Shown: positions 1 to 8,070 of the stretch, in pieces
How positions within the stretch are numbered: position 1 is the first letter of the stretch
How the letters are laid out: every line of letters begins with the position of its first letter
Program-made: the position numbers and the translations under genes
The notes under the pieces: generated by a model
Told to the model about the DNA's origin: nothing
The model's input: the letters and a program-made list of their open reading frames with translations, nothing else
The model's database searches: none
NCBI GenBank assembly: GCA_018241425.1
Contig: JAFEDU010000002.1
Coordinates: 372,001-436,000 of the forward strand
Direction of reading: 5' to 3'
Length of the DNA stretch: 64,000 nucleotides
Source: Pseudomonadota bacterium
GTDB lineage: Bacteria; Pseudomonadota; Gammaproteobacteria; Steroidobacterales; Steroidobacteraceae

Positions 1-1059
1 GGACTGATCTGGGCCTCCCTGCTCGCGCTGCTGCCGTTCGTGGCGCAGGCGGGTGTCTTCGTCGGAGTCTCGGTGAACATCGCCCCTCCCGTGCTGCCGG
101 TCTACGTGCAGCCAGCGATCCCGGCGCCGGGATACCTGTGGACGCCCGGTTACTGGGCCTGGGGACCGGCCGGCTACTACTGGGTGCCGGGAACCTGGGT
201 GCTGCCCCCGGCCGTGGGCCTCTTATGGACGCCGGGCTACTGGGGCTGGGTGAACGGTGGCTATTTCTGGCACGCCGGTTACTGGGGGCCCCACGTCGGC
301 TTCTACGGCGGCATCAACTACGGCTGCGGCTATGGCGGCGTCGGCTACGGCGGCGGTGAATGGCGCGGCGGCCAGTTCTTCTACAACAACTCCGTCAACA
401 ACGTGCGCAACGTCAACATTACGAACGTGTACTCCCGCACCGTCGTGAACAACGTCGCCGTGAGTCGCGTCAGCTTCAACGGCGGAGCGGGCGGCGTCAT
501 GGCGCGTCCCACGTCGGCGGAACTCGCGGCCGGCCGCGAGCAGCACGTCGCCCTCACCGGCGCGCAGCGCCAGCAGGAGAATCTCGCGCGCAACAACGAG
601 TCCCTGCGTGCCAGCGTCAACGGCGGCCATCCCCCGGTCGCTGCCACGGCGCGCCCCGGGGCATTCACCGGTCACGGGGTGGTCGCGGCGCGCGGTGCGA
701 CCCCTGGAGGCGGCAGCGAGTACCACACCGGCGCGCCGGCGCCGAACGGCGCGAGGCACTCCCCGGCGCCGTACCACTTGCCCGCGCCGGCCCCCCAGGC
801 GCACGCGCCGCAGCCGATGAATCGCGCGCCGCAGGAGTATCACTCCCCGCCGGCGGGTCACCCCGGCCAGCCTGCCTATCGCGCCCCGCCGCCCAGTGGG
901 CACAGCACCGCCGGCTACCCGGGACCCGCCCCGCACGCCACGCAGGGTGGCTACCGGGCACCGGCCCCGCAGCACGCCCCCCAGGTGGCCTCCCGCGGTC
1001 CGGCCGGACCCCAGGGCGAGGTGCACGGCGAACACGGTAGGGGCGCCCGGGGCCGCTGA
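1..1059 (+). CDS. WXXGXW-repeat secreted protein, 5' end outside window
   Basis: The frame is open from base 1, and its first residues form a hydrophobic stretch ending in VAQAG. The signal peptide is therefore cut by the window edge, and the GTG at position 40 is probably internal. The mature N-terminus carries aromatic repeats (WTPGYW twice, YYWVPGTW, YFWHAGYW) typical of the YXWGXW/WXXGXW repeat family, whose function is unknown. Next come an Asn/Val-rich segment with NVNITNV-like units and a long Pro/Ala/His-rich low-complexity tail. The protein is probably exported. The next gene has the same architecture, so the two look like a tandem paralogous pair. Confidence 0.75.
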   Translation, partial: GLIWASLLALLPFVAQAGVFVGVSVNIAPPVLPVYVQPAIPAPGYLWTPGYWAWGPAGYYWVPGTWVLPPAVGLLWTPGYWGWVNGGYFWHAGYWGPHVGFYGGINYGCGYGGVGYGGGEWRGGQFFYNNSVNNVRNVNITNVYSRTVVNNVAVSRVSFNGGAGGVMARPTSAELAAGREQHVALTGAQRQQENLARNNESLRASVNGGHPPVAATARPGAFTGHGVVAARGATPGGGSEYHTGAPAPNGARHSPAPYHLPAPAPQAHAPQPMNRAPQEYHSPPAGHPGQPAYRAPPPSGHSTAGYPGPAPHATQGGYRAPAPQHAPQVASRGPAGPQGEVHGEHGRGARGR

Positions 1060-1230
1060 TACGCGCCAGGTCGATTCCCGGGGCTGCAGGGACGCGGCCC
1101 CGGGACCCTTCGGGGTGAGCTGACATAACGAGGGAGTTTTCGCCACGTGCTCCGCAGACCCCCGTCCGCGTCCCTGACAAGCTTTCCCGCGCAAACCCCG
1201 CCGGTGCGCCGGCCTTTGGCAGGTCTTACC

Positions 1231-2544
1231 ATGCGAATTGCCTTTTATTGCGCCACCGCCCTACTTGCCGGCTGCATCGTCCAGGAGCCGGCCCGCGACC
1301 CCCAGCCCGCCCCCTACTACCCGGCCCCGCAGCAGCAGCCCGAGCCGCAGCCCCCGGTCGGTCAGGAGGCTCCGCCGCCCGAGGAGATGCCGCCCCCCGA
1401 GGAGGCCCCGCCGGTCAGCAGCGTCATGGAGGAGCCGCCGGATGCCGAGCCCGCCCCGGTGGTCGTGAGCTGGGCGCCGCCGCCGATGCTGGTGGAGGTG
1501 CCGCCGCCGATGCCATATGCCGGCGCGGTGTGGGTAGGCGGGTACTGGGTGTGGCGCGCCAACTGGGTATGGGCGAGCGGGCACTGGATGGGACCGCCAC
1601 AGCCCGGGTATGTGTGGACGCATCCTTATTATGAGAACCGCGGCGGTGCCGTGGTGTTCGTCGATGGCTACTGGTCGGCGCCGGGCGTCGCCTTCGTGCC
1701 GCCCCCGCCGACGCTGCCCCTGGTCTATGCGCGACCGGCCTGGGGAGTCATTCCGGGACCGCGACCGGTAGGCCCCAACGGCTGCTTCGTGCCGCCGCCG
1801 CCCGGCTCGCGCCTCGGGATCATCGTGCCCGCGCCGATCGGGACCGCCCCCGCCGTCGTCACCGGGGCTCCGCCGGTGATCGCCCCCGGGATGCGCGTCA
1901 CCAACACTAGCATCACGAACATCAACAACACGCACATCACCAACGTCACGAACGTCACCAACATTACGAACGTGACGGTCATCGCGCCGGCGAGCGCGAC
2001 CGCCAGTGGCCGCGCCTTCAGCGGCGCCCTGCCGGCTGCTCCGCACCTTGCCGCCGCGCGCCCCGCGGTCGTGCAGGTGCATGCGCCGGTCGCCGTGGTC
2101 ACGCGCCCGGCGGTGCCCTATGCGTCCCCGCCCGCCGCCACCTACGGCGCACGTCCCGCCGGCCCCGGCACCGAGCCGTTGCCGCGCAGCGGCATGGGCC
2201 AGACGTTCGCGCAGGGTACCCGGCCCGCAGAGCCGTACGTGTCCCCGGCCACCCCGGCGCGCGCGCCGGCGCCGTATCCGGCCTCAGGCTATGGTTCGGC
2301 GAACTACGGTGCGCCGGCCTACGCGCCGCACCCGGCCGCTCCGGCTCCCGTGCCGCATGCGGCCGCGCCGTCCCCGCACGCGAGCAGCGCACCGCCGCCG
2401 GTCCCTGCGGTGCGCGCAGCGCCGCCCGTTCGTCCGGCGAGCCGCGCTCCGGCCCCTGCGCCGACGGTCCACTCGCAGCCTGCGCCCAAGCCCCAGGGCC
2501 CCCCGCCGCACAGGAGCGATCGCGACGAAGGTCCGCAGCGCTGA
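1231..2544 (+). CDS. WXXGXW-repeat lipoprotein
   Basis: This is a 437-residue lipoprotein: the signal peptide ends in a lipobox, LLAGC, with Cys15. I chose the ATG at 1231 because it begins the signal peptide; the frame is open further upstream but has no export signal there. A Pro/Glu-rich spacer precedes aromatic repeats (WVGGYWVW, WASGHW, DGYWSAPG). These are followed by a run of roughly ten NxT/TNV units (about nt 1900-1980) and a Pro/Ala-rich tail. The order of segments matches the upstream gene. The family suggests an envelope or surface role, but the molecular function is unknown. No strong ribosome-binding site is visible. Confidence 0.7.
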   Translation: MRIAFYCATALLAGCIVQEPARDPQPAPYYPAPQQQPEPQPPVGQEAPPPEEMPPPEEAPPVSSVMEEPPDAEPAPVVVSWAPPPMLVEVPPPMPYAGAVWVGGYWVWRANWVWASGHWMGPPQPGYVWTHPYYENRGGAVVFVDGYWSAPGVAFVPPPPTLPLVYARPAWGVIPGPRPVGPNGCFVPPPPGSRLGIIVPAPIGTAPAVVTGAPPVIAPGMRVTNTSITNINNTHITNVTNVTNITNVTVIAPASATASGRAFSGALPAAPHLAAARPAVVQVHAPVAVVTRPAVPYASPPAATYGARPAGPGTEPLPRSGMGQTFAQGTRPAEPYVSPATPARAPAPYPASGYGSANYGAPAYAPHPAAPAPVPHAAAPSPHASSAPPPVPAVRAAPPVRPASRAPAPAPTVHSQPAPKPQGPPPHRSDRDEGPQR

Positions 2545-2578
2545 AGGCTGGCGTCCGCGCGACGCGCGGCGGACGCCG

Positions 2579-3244
2579 CTAGGGGAGGACGCGCCGCAGC
2601 CACGCGCCGATGTCGGCGACCTCCTGCGGGCACACCGAGTGAGGCATGCTGTAGGCATGCCACTCGACCTTGTAGCCGGCGGCGGTGAGCTGCCGGTGCG
2701 CCTCTTCCCCGAGCGACAACGCGACCACCGGATCCAGGGTGCCGTGCGCCATGAAGACCGGGGTCGCCTGGTTCGCAGCCGCGCGCTCCGCGGCGAGCTG
2801 ACCGGCGAGCACCAGGTAGCACGACAGGCCCATGATGCCGGCCAGGCGCTGCGGGTAGCGCGTGCCGGCATAGAGCGCCATGGCGCCGCCCTGGGAGAAA
2901 CCGGCGAGCGCGATGCGCTCGCTCGGCACGCCGCGCTCGTTCTCGCGGCGGACCAGCTCCCCGATCCGCGCCTGTGAGGCGCGGATGCCGGCTTCATCCT
3001 CGGCCGTTCGCCGGTTGAGGGCGGCGATGTCGTACCAGGCGCGCATCGGGTACCCGTTGTTCAGCGTGACCGGCCGCACCGGCGCATGCGGGAACACGAA
3101 CCGCAGTCCGCGCTCGCCCGGCCGCACCAGCTCCGGCACGATCGGCTCGAAGTCGTGGCCATCGGCGCCCAGGCCATGCAGCCAGATCACGCTTGCCTGC
3201 ACGGGCTTGCCCGTCTCGATCTCCACCGCATCCGCCTGCGCCAC
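2579..3244 (-). CDS. Alpha/beta-hydrolase carboxylesterase (phospholipase/carboxylesterase family)
   Basis: A 221-residue cytoplasmic esterase of the acyl-protein thioesterase/EstB type (Pfam Abhydrolase_2), which hydrolyses short-chain carboxyl or thio-esters. The catalytic triad is visible: Ser117 in GFSQGG, Asp171 in GTLDP and His202 in MPHSV. The oxyanion-hole motif WLHGLGADGHD lies near residue 21. Length is normal for the family and there is no signal peptide. It is convergent with the WXXGXW lipoprotein gene and divergent from the lytic transglycosylase gene. The natural substrate cannot be read from sequence. Confidence 0.9.
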   Translation of the reverse strand: MAQADAVEIETGKPVQASVIWLHGLGADGHDFEPIVPELVRPGERGLRFVFPHAPVRPVTLNNGYPMRAWYDIAALNRRTAEDEAGIRASQARIGELVRRENERGVPSERIALAGFSQGGAMALYAGTRYPQRLAGIMGLSCYLVLAGQLAAERAAANQATPVFMAHGTLDPVVALSLGEEAHRQLTAAGYKVEWHAYSMPHSVCPQEVADIGAWLRRVLP

Positions 3245-3322
3245 GATTGCTGCTCCACATGAATTTGCCGGGGGCGTGCATGGTAGGGCACCGGGACGCC
3301 TGCGTGCACGGAGTGGGCGCTG

Positions 3323-4123
3323 ATGGCGCGGCGACGGCGCGGGGCCACACCGCGGCGGCGGCCGCGTGCCCGGGGTCGCCCGACACGGCGGCAGGGCCGC
3401 TTCACCCCGACCCGGGTGGCGCTATACGTGGTGTGCGCGGTGCTGGTCGCGGTCGCGGCGAACTTCCTCTACCAGGTGGTCCGCAAGCCCACCGAGCTGT
3501 TCTTTCCGGTGAGCAGCCTGTTCGGAAAGACCCCGAAGGAGACCTGGAATGCCTACGGGGACCTGTTCCGCCGCTACGCGACCCGCCACGTCAGCGCGCA
3601 ACTGCTGGCGGCGCTCGCGCAGCAGGAGGGATCCGGCAATCCGATCGTCCGCACGTACTGGCGCTGGCACTGGAGCGCGCCGTATGACTTCTACCGCCCG
3701 GCCTCCAGTGCGGTGGGCATGCTGCAGCTGACCGACCCGACCTTCGCCGAGGCGCGCCACTACTGCATCCACGACCATGAGCTCGTGAGGGAGGGCGCCT
3801 GGGACGACTGGCACGCCTGCTGGTTCAACGCGCTCTACCTGCGCGTGCTTCCCGGGGATGCCATCGAGCTCACGGCCGCCGACCTCGAGCTCAAGGTCGG
3901 CGCCATCCTGGACTCGCTCCCGCACGCGGCAGCGGTGCGGCCGGAGCAGCTCGCACACCTCGGCGCCGTGGTGCACCTGTGCGGCGCGGGCGCGGGGGAT
4001 GCCTACGCGCGGCGCGGCTTTCGCTTCAGCGCCGGGCAGCGCTGCGGGGATCACGACCCGCGCCAGTACCTCGCGCGTGTCGACGAGCTGCGCGCGCAGT
4101 TCGCGCGGCTCGAGGCTCAGTGA
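3323..4123 (+). CDS. Membrane-anchored lytic transglycosylase (SLT domain)
   Basis: A 266-residue protein with a strongly basic N-terminus (residues 1-30), one membrane segment (about 32-49) and a periplasmic SLT domain. The catalytic Glu is probably Glu102 in AQQEGSG. It is followed by the family's SSAVGMLQLTDPTF block (about 129-142), which lines the glycan cleft. Such enzymes cleave the MurNAc-GlcNAc bond of peptidoglycan to give 1,6-anhydro products. The very Arg-rich tail before the anchor is unusual in length. The 3' end overlaps slyD by 7 bases in convergent orientation. Confidence 0.85.
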   Translation: MARRRRGATPRRRPRARGRPTRRQGRFTPTRVALYVVCAVLVAVAANFLYQVVRKPTELFFPVSSLFGKTPKETWNAYGDLFRRYATRHVSAQLLAALAQQEGSGNPIVRTYWRWHWSAPYDFYRPASSAVGMLQLTDPTFAEARHYCIHDHELVREGAWDDWHACWFNALYLRVLPGDAIELTAADLELKVGAILDSLPHAAAVRPEQLAHLGAVVHLCGAGAGDAYARRGFRFSAGQRCGDHDPRQYLARVDELRAQFARLEAQ

Positions 4124-4602
4124 TGGTGGTGGTCGCCGGGGCCGTGCACGTGGCCGTGCGCCAGCTCTTCGGCGGTGGCCGCGCGGATCTCGCCCACCTC
4201 GACTTCGAAGTTCAGTCTCTGGCCGGCCAGCGGATGGTTGCCATCCAGGGTCACGAGGTCCCCCTGTAGCTGGGTGACCGTGACGGCGCGCGGACCGTGC
4301 TCGGTCTGCGCCTGCAGGCGCATGCCGACGCTGATGTTCGGGATGCCCTTGAGCGCGCGGCGCGGAACACGCTGCACCAGCTCCGCGTCGTATTCGCCAT
4401 AGGCGTCGGCCGGGGCGATCTTGACGCTCAGCTTGTCACCGGTGACGTGGCCGGCGAGCTCGCGCTCGAGTCCCGGGATCAGGTTGCCGTGGCCGTGCAG
4501 GTAGGTAAGCGGTTCTCCCTCCGAGGAACTGTCGAGCACCTCGCCGGCATCGTTGCGAAGCGTGTAGTGGATGGCGACGACCTGGTCCTGCGCGATGCTC
4601 AT
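4117..4602 (-). CDS. slyD: FKBP-type peptidyl-prolyl isomerase SlyD
   Basis: A 161-residue SlyD-type FKBP with a prolyl isomerase core interrupted by the insert-in-flap chaperone domain. The N-terminal QVVAIHYTLR, the GHGNLIPGLE loop and the NHPLAGQRLNFEVEV block are diagnostic. The C-terminus ends in a short His-rich tail (HGHVHGPGDHHHH) like the metal-binding tail that delivers nickel to hydrogenase or urease maturation in other bacteria. Neither system lies in the window. The fkpB paralogue that usually sits between lspA and ispH is missing here, so this may be the local FKBP. Confidence 0.92.
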   Translation of the reverse strand: MSIAQDQVVAIHYTLRNDAGEVLDSSSEGEPLTYLHGHGNLIPGLERELAGHVTGDKLSVKIAPADAYGEYDAELVQRVPRRALKGIPNISVGMRLQAQTEHGPRAVTVTQLQGDLVTLDGNHPLAGQRLNFEVEVGEIRAATAEELAHGHVHGPGDHHHH

Positions 4603-4697
4603 GGATGCTTACCTCGGCGGGCCGCGGGTGCGGCCGGAAGATGCGGAAAACAAAGGGCGCGCAGCATAACACCGCGCCCGGGGACCGGCCTAACGGC

Positions 4698-5678
4698 TCA
4701 GCCGGACGGCAGGCGCGCGATGCGGTCGATGCCGGCCAGCAGGGCGCGAAAGCCCTCCACCAGTGGCAGCTCGAGGTTAAGTGCGCGGGCCTTGTCCACC
4801 GCGTACCCGAAGGTCTCGTTCACTTCCAGCGGTCGCGCCGCATCGACATCCTGGAGTGCCGACATGCGGTGCTGCGGCGCGTTCTTGCGGTAGTGCTCGC
4901 CGGCGCGCATCACCAGTTCCATCGCGTCCTCTTCGCTGCCCAGGCACAGGGTAACCGTGGGCAGGATGGCCCGGTCCTCAAGGGGGATGCCAAGGCCGCG
5001 GGCCAGGCGTTCCATCTCGCGCACCACGCGCACCAGGACGCGGGCGGTGTCCGGATCGGACAGGTACTTCCAGGTCGGCGCGCGCGTGGTGACCGCGAGC
5101 GAGACCAGGCCGACCCAGGCGCAGAACTTTGACCACTCTAGGCTCAGGATCTCCTCGCTCGCCGCCGCCCGCACGCCTGCCGCATCCAGTGCCTGCACCA
5201 CGCGCTCGACGCGGGCGCTGCTGCCGCCCGGGAGCTCGCCGATGAGGATGTTGACGTTGCGGGTGAAGAGCACCCGGCCGTCAGGGAGCACCTCGCCGCT
5301 GGTATCGGCCAGGGCGCCCAGCGTCCGCTCGGCGCCGAAAGCCTGCGCGAGCAGCTCGTTCTTGAGCGGTCCGTTCTGGATGGAGAGCACGCTCGAGAAC
5401 ACCACGTGACGCAGCGGCTGCAGTGCGTCTGCGGTGCCGGGGGTCTTGGTCGCGACGATTAGCGTGCCGGCGCGCTCGAGCCGCGCGGTGTCGGTCAGCA
5501 CCGTCACCGGAGTCGTGAACTCGGCAAGGCCGGTGATGGTGAGGCCGTGCGCGGCGAGGGCATCCGCCCGGCGGCCGCGCGCGAGCAGGGCTACCCGATG
5601 GCCGGCGCGCGTGAGGTGCGCGCCGACGATGGAGCCCATAGCGCCGGCCCCGAGGATCACGAACTCGAACTGCGCCAC
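4698..5678 (-). CDS. panE: 2-dehydropantoate 2-reductase (ketopantoate reductase family)
   Basis: A 326-residue NADPH-dependent reductase. The Rossmann motif GAGAMGS starts at residue 10. The catalytic-Lys region SLEWSKFCAWV and a C-terminal ApbA helical domain follow. The canonical enzyme reduces ketopantoate to pantoate for pantothenate and coenzyme A synthesis. The family contains paralogues with other substrates, so the symbol is given on family grounds. It starts 9 bases after the glutathione peroxidase stop on the same strand, so the two are probably co-transcribed. Confidence 0.82.
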   Translation of the reverse strand: MAQFEFVILGAGAMGSIVGAHLTRAGHRVALLARGRRADALAAHGLTITGLAEFTTPVTVLTDTARLERAGTLIVATKTPGTADALQPLRHVVFSSVLSIQNGPLKNELLAQAFGAERTLGALADTSGEVLPDGRVLFTRNVNILIGELPGGSSARVERVVQALDAAGVRAAASEEILSLEWSKFCAWVGLVSLAVTTRAPTWKYLSDPDTARVLVRVVREMERLARGLGIPLEDRAILPTVTLCLGSEEDAMELVMRAGEHYRKNAPQHRMSALQDVDAARPLEVNETFGYAVDKARALNLELPLVEGFRALLAGIDRIARLPSG

Positions 5679-5687
5679 GGCGTTCCT

Positions 5688-6167
5688 TCAGAGCGCCTCG
5701 GCGATGTCCTGCATCAGGCCGCGGTCCTCGGGCTTCACCGTCGGCGGGTAGCGGCGCAGCACGCGGCCGTCGCGACCGATCAGGAATTTCTCGAAGTTCC
5801 AGCTGATGTCGCCGGCGAAGCCGCCGTGCGCATGCGTGAGGAACTGGTAGACCGGGTGGCGCTGCGCGCCGTTGACCTCGATCTTCTCGCTGAGCGGGAA
5901 GCTCACCCCGTAGGTCGTGCTGCAGAAGGTGACGATCTCCTGTGCGCTGCCGGGCTCCTGCGCGCCGAACTGGTTGCAGGGGAAGCCGATCACGGTGAAG
6001 TTCTCGGCGGCGAGCTCGCGCTGCAGCTGCTCGAGCCCGGTGTACTGAGGGGTGAGACCGCAGCGGCTGGCGACGTTGACGGCGAGCGCCACCTTGCCGT
6101 GCAGCGGCCCGAGCAGATCCGGCGTGCCGTCGATCCTGGCTATCGCGATGTCATAAAAGGCGCTCAT
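5688..6167 (-). CDS. Glutathione peroxidase (Cys type)
   Basis: A 159-residue thiol peroxidase with the family blocks NVASRCGLTPQY (peroxidatic Cys36), FPCNQFGAQEPG and WNFEKFLI. It uses Cys rather than selenocysteine, as most bacterial members do, and probably reduces peroxides with thioredoxin. The ATG at 6167 starts the conserved domain; the longer open frame upstream adds an unrelated basic leader. It is divergent from the bacterioferritin-like gene, giving an oxidative-stress and iron theme to this short segment. Confidence 0.9.
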   Translation of the reverse strand: MSAFYDIAIARIDGTPDLLGPLHGKVALAVNVASRCGLTPQYTGLEQLQRELAAENFTVIGFPCNQFGAQEPGSAQEIVTFCSTTYGVSFPLSEKIEVNGAQRHPVYQFLTHAHGGFAGDISWNFEKFLIGRDGRVLRRYPPTVKPEDRGLMQDIAEAL

Positions 6168-6268
6168 GGGGCTCGCTCCGCATCTGGAGGGACGAAGGGT
6201 GCAAGTACGATACACCAGGCATACCATCGCCGCAGGCGCAGGCTTACGCGCAACCGGGGAGATCCGAC

Positions 6269-6724
6269 ATGGCCACAGACCTCACCAAGACCGAAACCGC
6301 CAAGGTTATCGAGACCCTGAACCACATCCTCGAGCTGGAGCTGGCGGGCCTCGTGCGCTACATGCACTACAGCTTCATGATCTTCGGCCACAACCGCATC
6401 CCGATCGTGGCGTGGCTGCGCACGCAGTCGAGCGAGTCCCAGGCGCACGCGGTGCGCGCTGGCGAGCACGTCACGACGCTCGGCGGCCACCCCTCGCTCA
6501 AGATCGGGCGCCTGCTCGAGACCCACAAGCACAACGTGGACGAGATCCTGCGCGAGGCGCTGGTGCACGAGGAAGAGGGCCTCGCCGAGTATCACCGGCT
6601 GCTCACCCTGGTCGAGGGTCGCAACATCATGCTGGAGGAGTACGCCCGACAGCAGATCGCCACCGAGACCGACCACGTCGCCGACATCGCCAAGATGCTG
6701 CGCAAGCCCGGGTCCATCGCCTGA
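6269..6724 (+). CDS. Bacterioferritin-like diiron protein
   Basis: A 151-residue four-helix ferritin-like protein. Diiron ligand patterns are visible: LELELAG (helix A Glu22/24), ESQAH (Glu56, His60), HEEEGLAEYH (around 100-109) and ETDHV (Glu133, His136). Length is near the usual 155-160 of bacterioferritins. There is no obvious haem-binding Met at the position of E. coli Bfr Met52, so haem binding is uncertain. The likely role is iron storage or ferroxidase activity. A GGGGAG-like ribosome site lies just upstream. No Bfd gene is next to it. Confidence 0.82.
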   Translation: MATDLTKTETAKVIETLNHILELELAGLVRYMHYSFMIFGHNRIPIVAWLRTQSSESQAHAVRAGEHVTTLGGHPSLKIGRLLETHKHNVDEILREALVHEEEGLAEYHRLLTLVEGRNIMLEEYARQQIATETDHVADIAKMLRKPGSIA

Positions 6725-7042
6725 AGGCTGCGATTTAACACTGCTCTCCCGAAGGGGTGAGACCGCCGTCTCCTTTACGGGCGGCGGCCCGCAATGCCGT
6801 GCACTGCGCGTACATAACGTGCGCTGTTTCACGGTGCATTCATGCCCCATCCGTACACTGCGCGCGCGCAATACGGACCACATTTTCGGGACTTGCAATC
6901 ATGGAACTGATCGTCACCTCCTTCATCGCCGCGACCGCGCTGCTCATCTGCCACCTCGGCGTCCTGATCCGCAACCGCCTGCTGTAACGGCGCGCCGCCG
7001 CTGGCGGCCACCACGCCTTCGAAAACGCGCCCGTGAGGGGTT
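6725..7042 (+). other. Intergenic region between bacterioferritin-like gene and parA-like gene
   Basis: About 318 bases. Apart from the possible 28-codon membrane peptide annotated separately, I see only GC-rich inverted segments after the bacterioferritin-like gene (around 6750-6790) and a less GC-rich stretch (6860-6900) that could hold the small ORF's promoter. No terminator with a T-tract is visible. Confidence 0.4.
6901..6987 (+). CDS. Possible 28-residue single-pass membrane peptide
   Basis: ATG at 6901 opens a 28-codon frame (begins MELIVTSFIAATALL, ends RNRLL). It is one hydrophobic helix followed by two arginines, the usual shape of bacterial small membrane proteins. No clear Shine-Dalgarno sequence precedes it. 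It sits alone between two longer genes. This could be chance, and conservation in relatives is the deciding test. Confidence 0.35.
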   Translation: MELIVTSFIAATALLICHLGVLIRNRLL

Positions 7043-7870
7043 ATGCTCCCTCCCGCCGTGCGCATTTACGCAGTCACCAACATCAAGGGCGGCGTCGGCA
7101 AGACGACCACGGCCGTCAACCTCGCCTACCTGTGCGCGGCCGGCGGCTGCCCGACGGTGCTGTGGGACCTGGACTCGCAGGGTGGGGCGACCTTTGCCCT
7201 GCGCGGCGAGGAGCAGTCCGGCGCCTCGGCGCGCAAGCTGCTCTCCGGCAAGCGCCAGCTGCCCGAGCTGATCCTCGCGACCGGCTACCCGGGTCTCGAC
7301 CTGCTGCCGGCGGACTTCTCGTACCGCAACTTCGCGGTGCAGCTGGCGCAGCGCAAGCATCCGACCGAGCGGCTCCTGCGCATGAGCGGCGCCCTGCGCG
7401 AGATCTACGGTGCGCTGTTCCTGGATTGCCCGGCTGGCATCTCGCTGCTGTCCGAGAACGTGCTGCGCGCCGCCGATGTCGCCATCGTGCCGCTCGTGCC
7501 CACGCCGCTGTCGCTGCGCATGCTGGTGCAGCTGCGGGATTTCATCGAGCGCGAGGGCTGGCAGGACCTGAAGCTGCTGCCGTTCTTCTCCATGGTCGAC
7601 CGCCGCCGTTCCCTGCACCGCGAGCTCATCGCCGAGGCGCGCGCGCAGTTCCCGCAGATGCTCACGACCGAGGTCCCGAACTGGAGCGAGATCGAGCGGC
7701 TCACCGTGCGGCGCGCGCCGCTCGCTGCCGTGGCCCCCGCGAGTCCCGCCGCGCAGCTGTACGGGCAGCTGTGGGGCGAGATCACCGCGCGCACCGCCGC
7801 GGTGGAGCACGCCGGGGCCACGAGTTCCGTGGGTGCCGGGGACCACGCGGCACAGCCGCCGGCGCACTGA
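7043..7870 (+). CDS. Orphan ParA-family ATPase
   Basis: A 275-residue MinD/ParA-type P-loop ATPase. The deviant Walker A motif KGGVGKTT (residues 15-22) contains the signature lysine. The switch WDLDSQGGAT and Walker B LDCPAG follow. ParA proteins segregate DNA or position protein cargo by ATP-dependent nonspecific DNA binding. No parB gene or parS-like repeat is adjacent, so cargo positioning is possible. The start could instead be the GTG at 7058, immediately before the conserved beta-strand. The C-terminal roughly 25 residues are low-complexity Ala/Gly. Confidence 0.85.
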   Translation: MLPPAVRIYAVTNIKGGVGKTTTAVNLAYLCAAGGCPTVLWDLDSQGGATFALRGEEQSGASARKLLSGKRQLPELILATGYPGLDLLPADFSYRNFAVQLAQRKHPTERLLRMSGALREIYGALFLDCPAGISLLSENVLRAADVAIVPLVPTPLSLRMLVQLRDFIEREGWQDLKLLPFFSMVDRRRSLHRELIAEARAQFPQMLTTEVPNWSEIERLTVRRAPLAAVAPASPAAQLYGQLWGEITARTAAVEHAGATSSVGAGDHAAQPPAH

Positions 7871-8070
7871 GCGGGCCGCCCGGCCGCATGCCCCGGAGTG
7901 TGGCGATGTGTAAGGGATCGCTGCGCCGTGTGTGTTCCGGCGGCCCGGGCGTCAACGCCGCCGGCCTGTGACGCGTTAGGTTCGCTGCGTCGTGGAATGG
8001 CGACGCGCGGGCTTTTGAGCGCACCACTCACGTAAGATAGCCGCGACGCGAATTTCCTCTCCGGAGTCTC

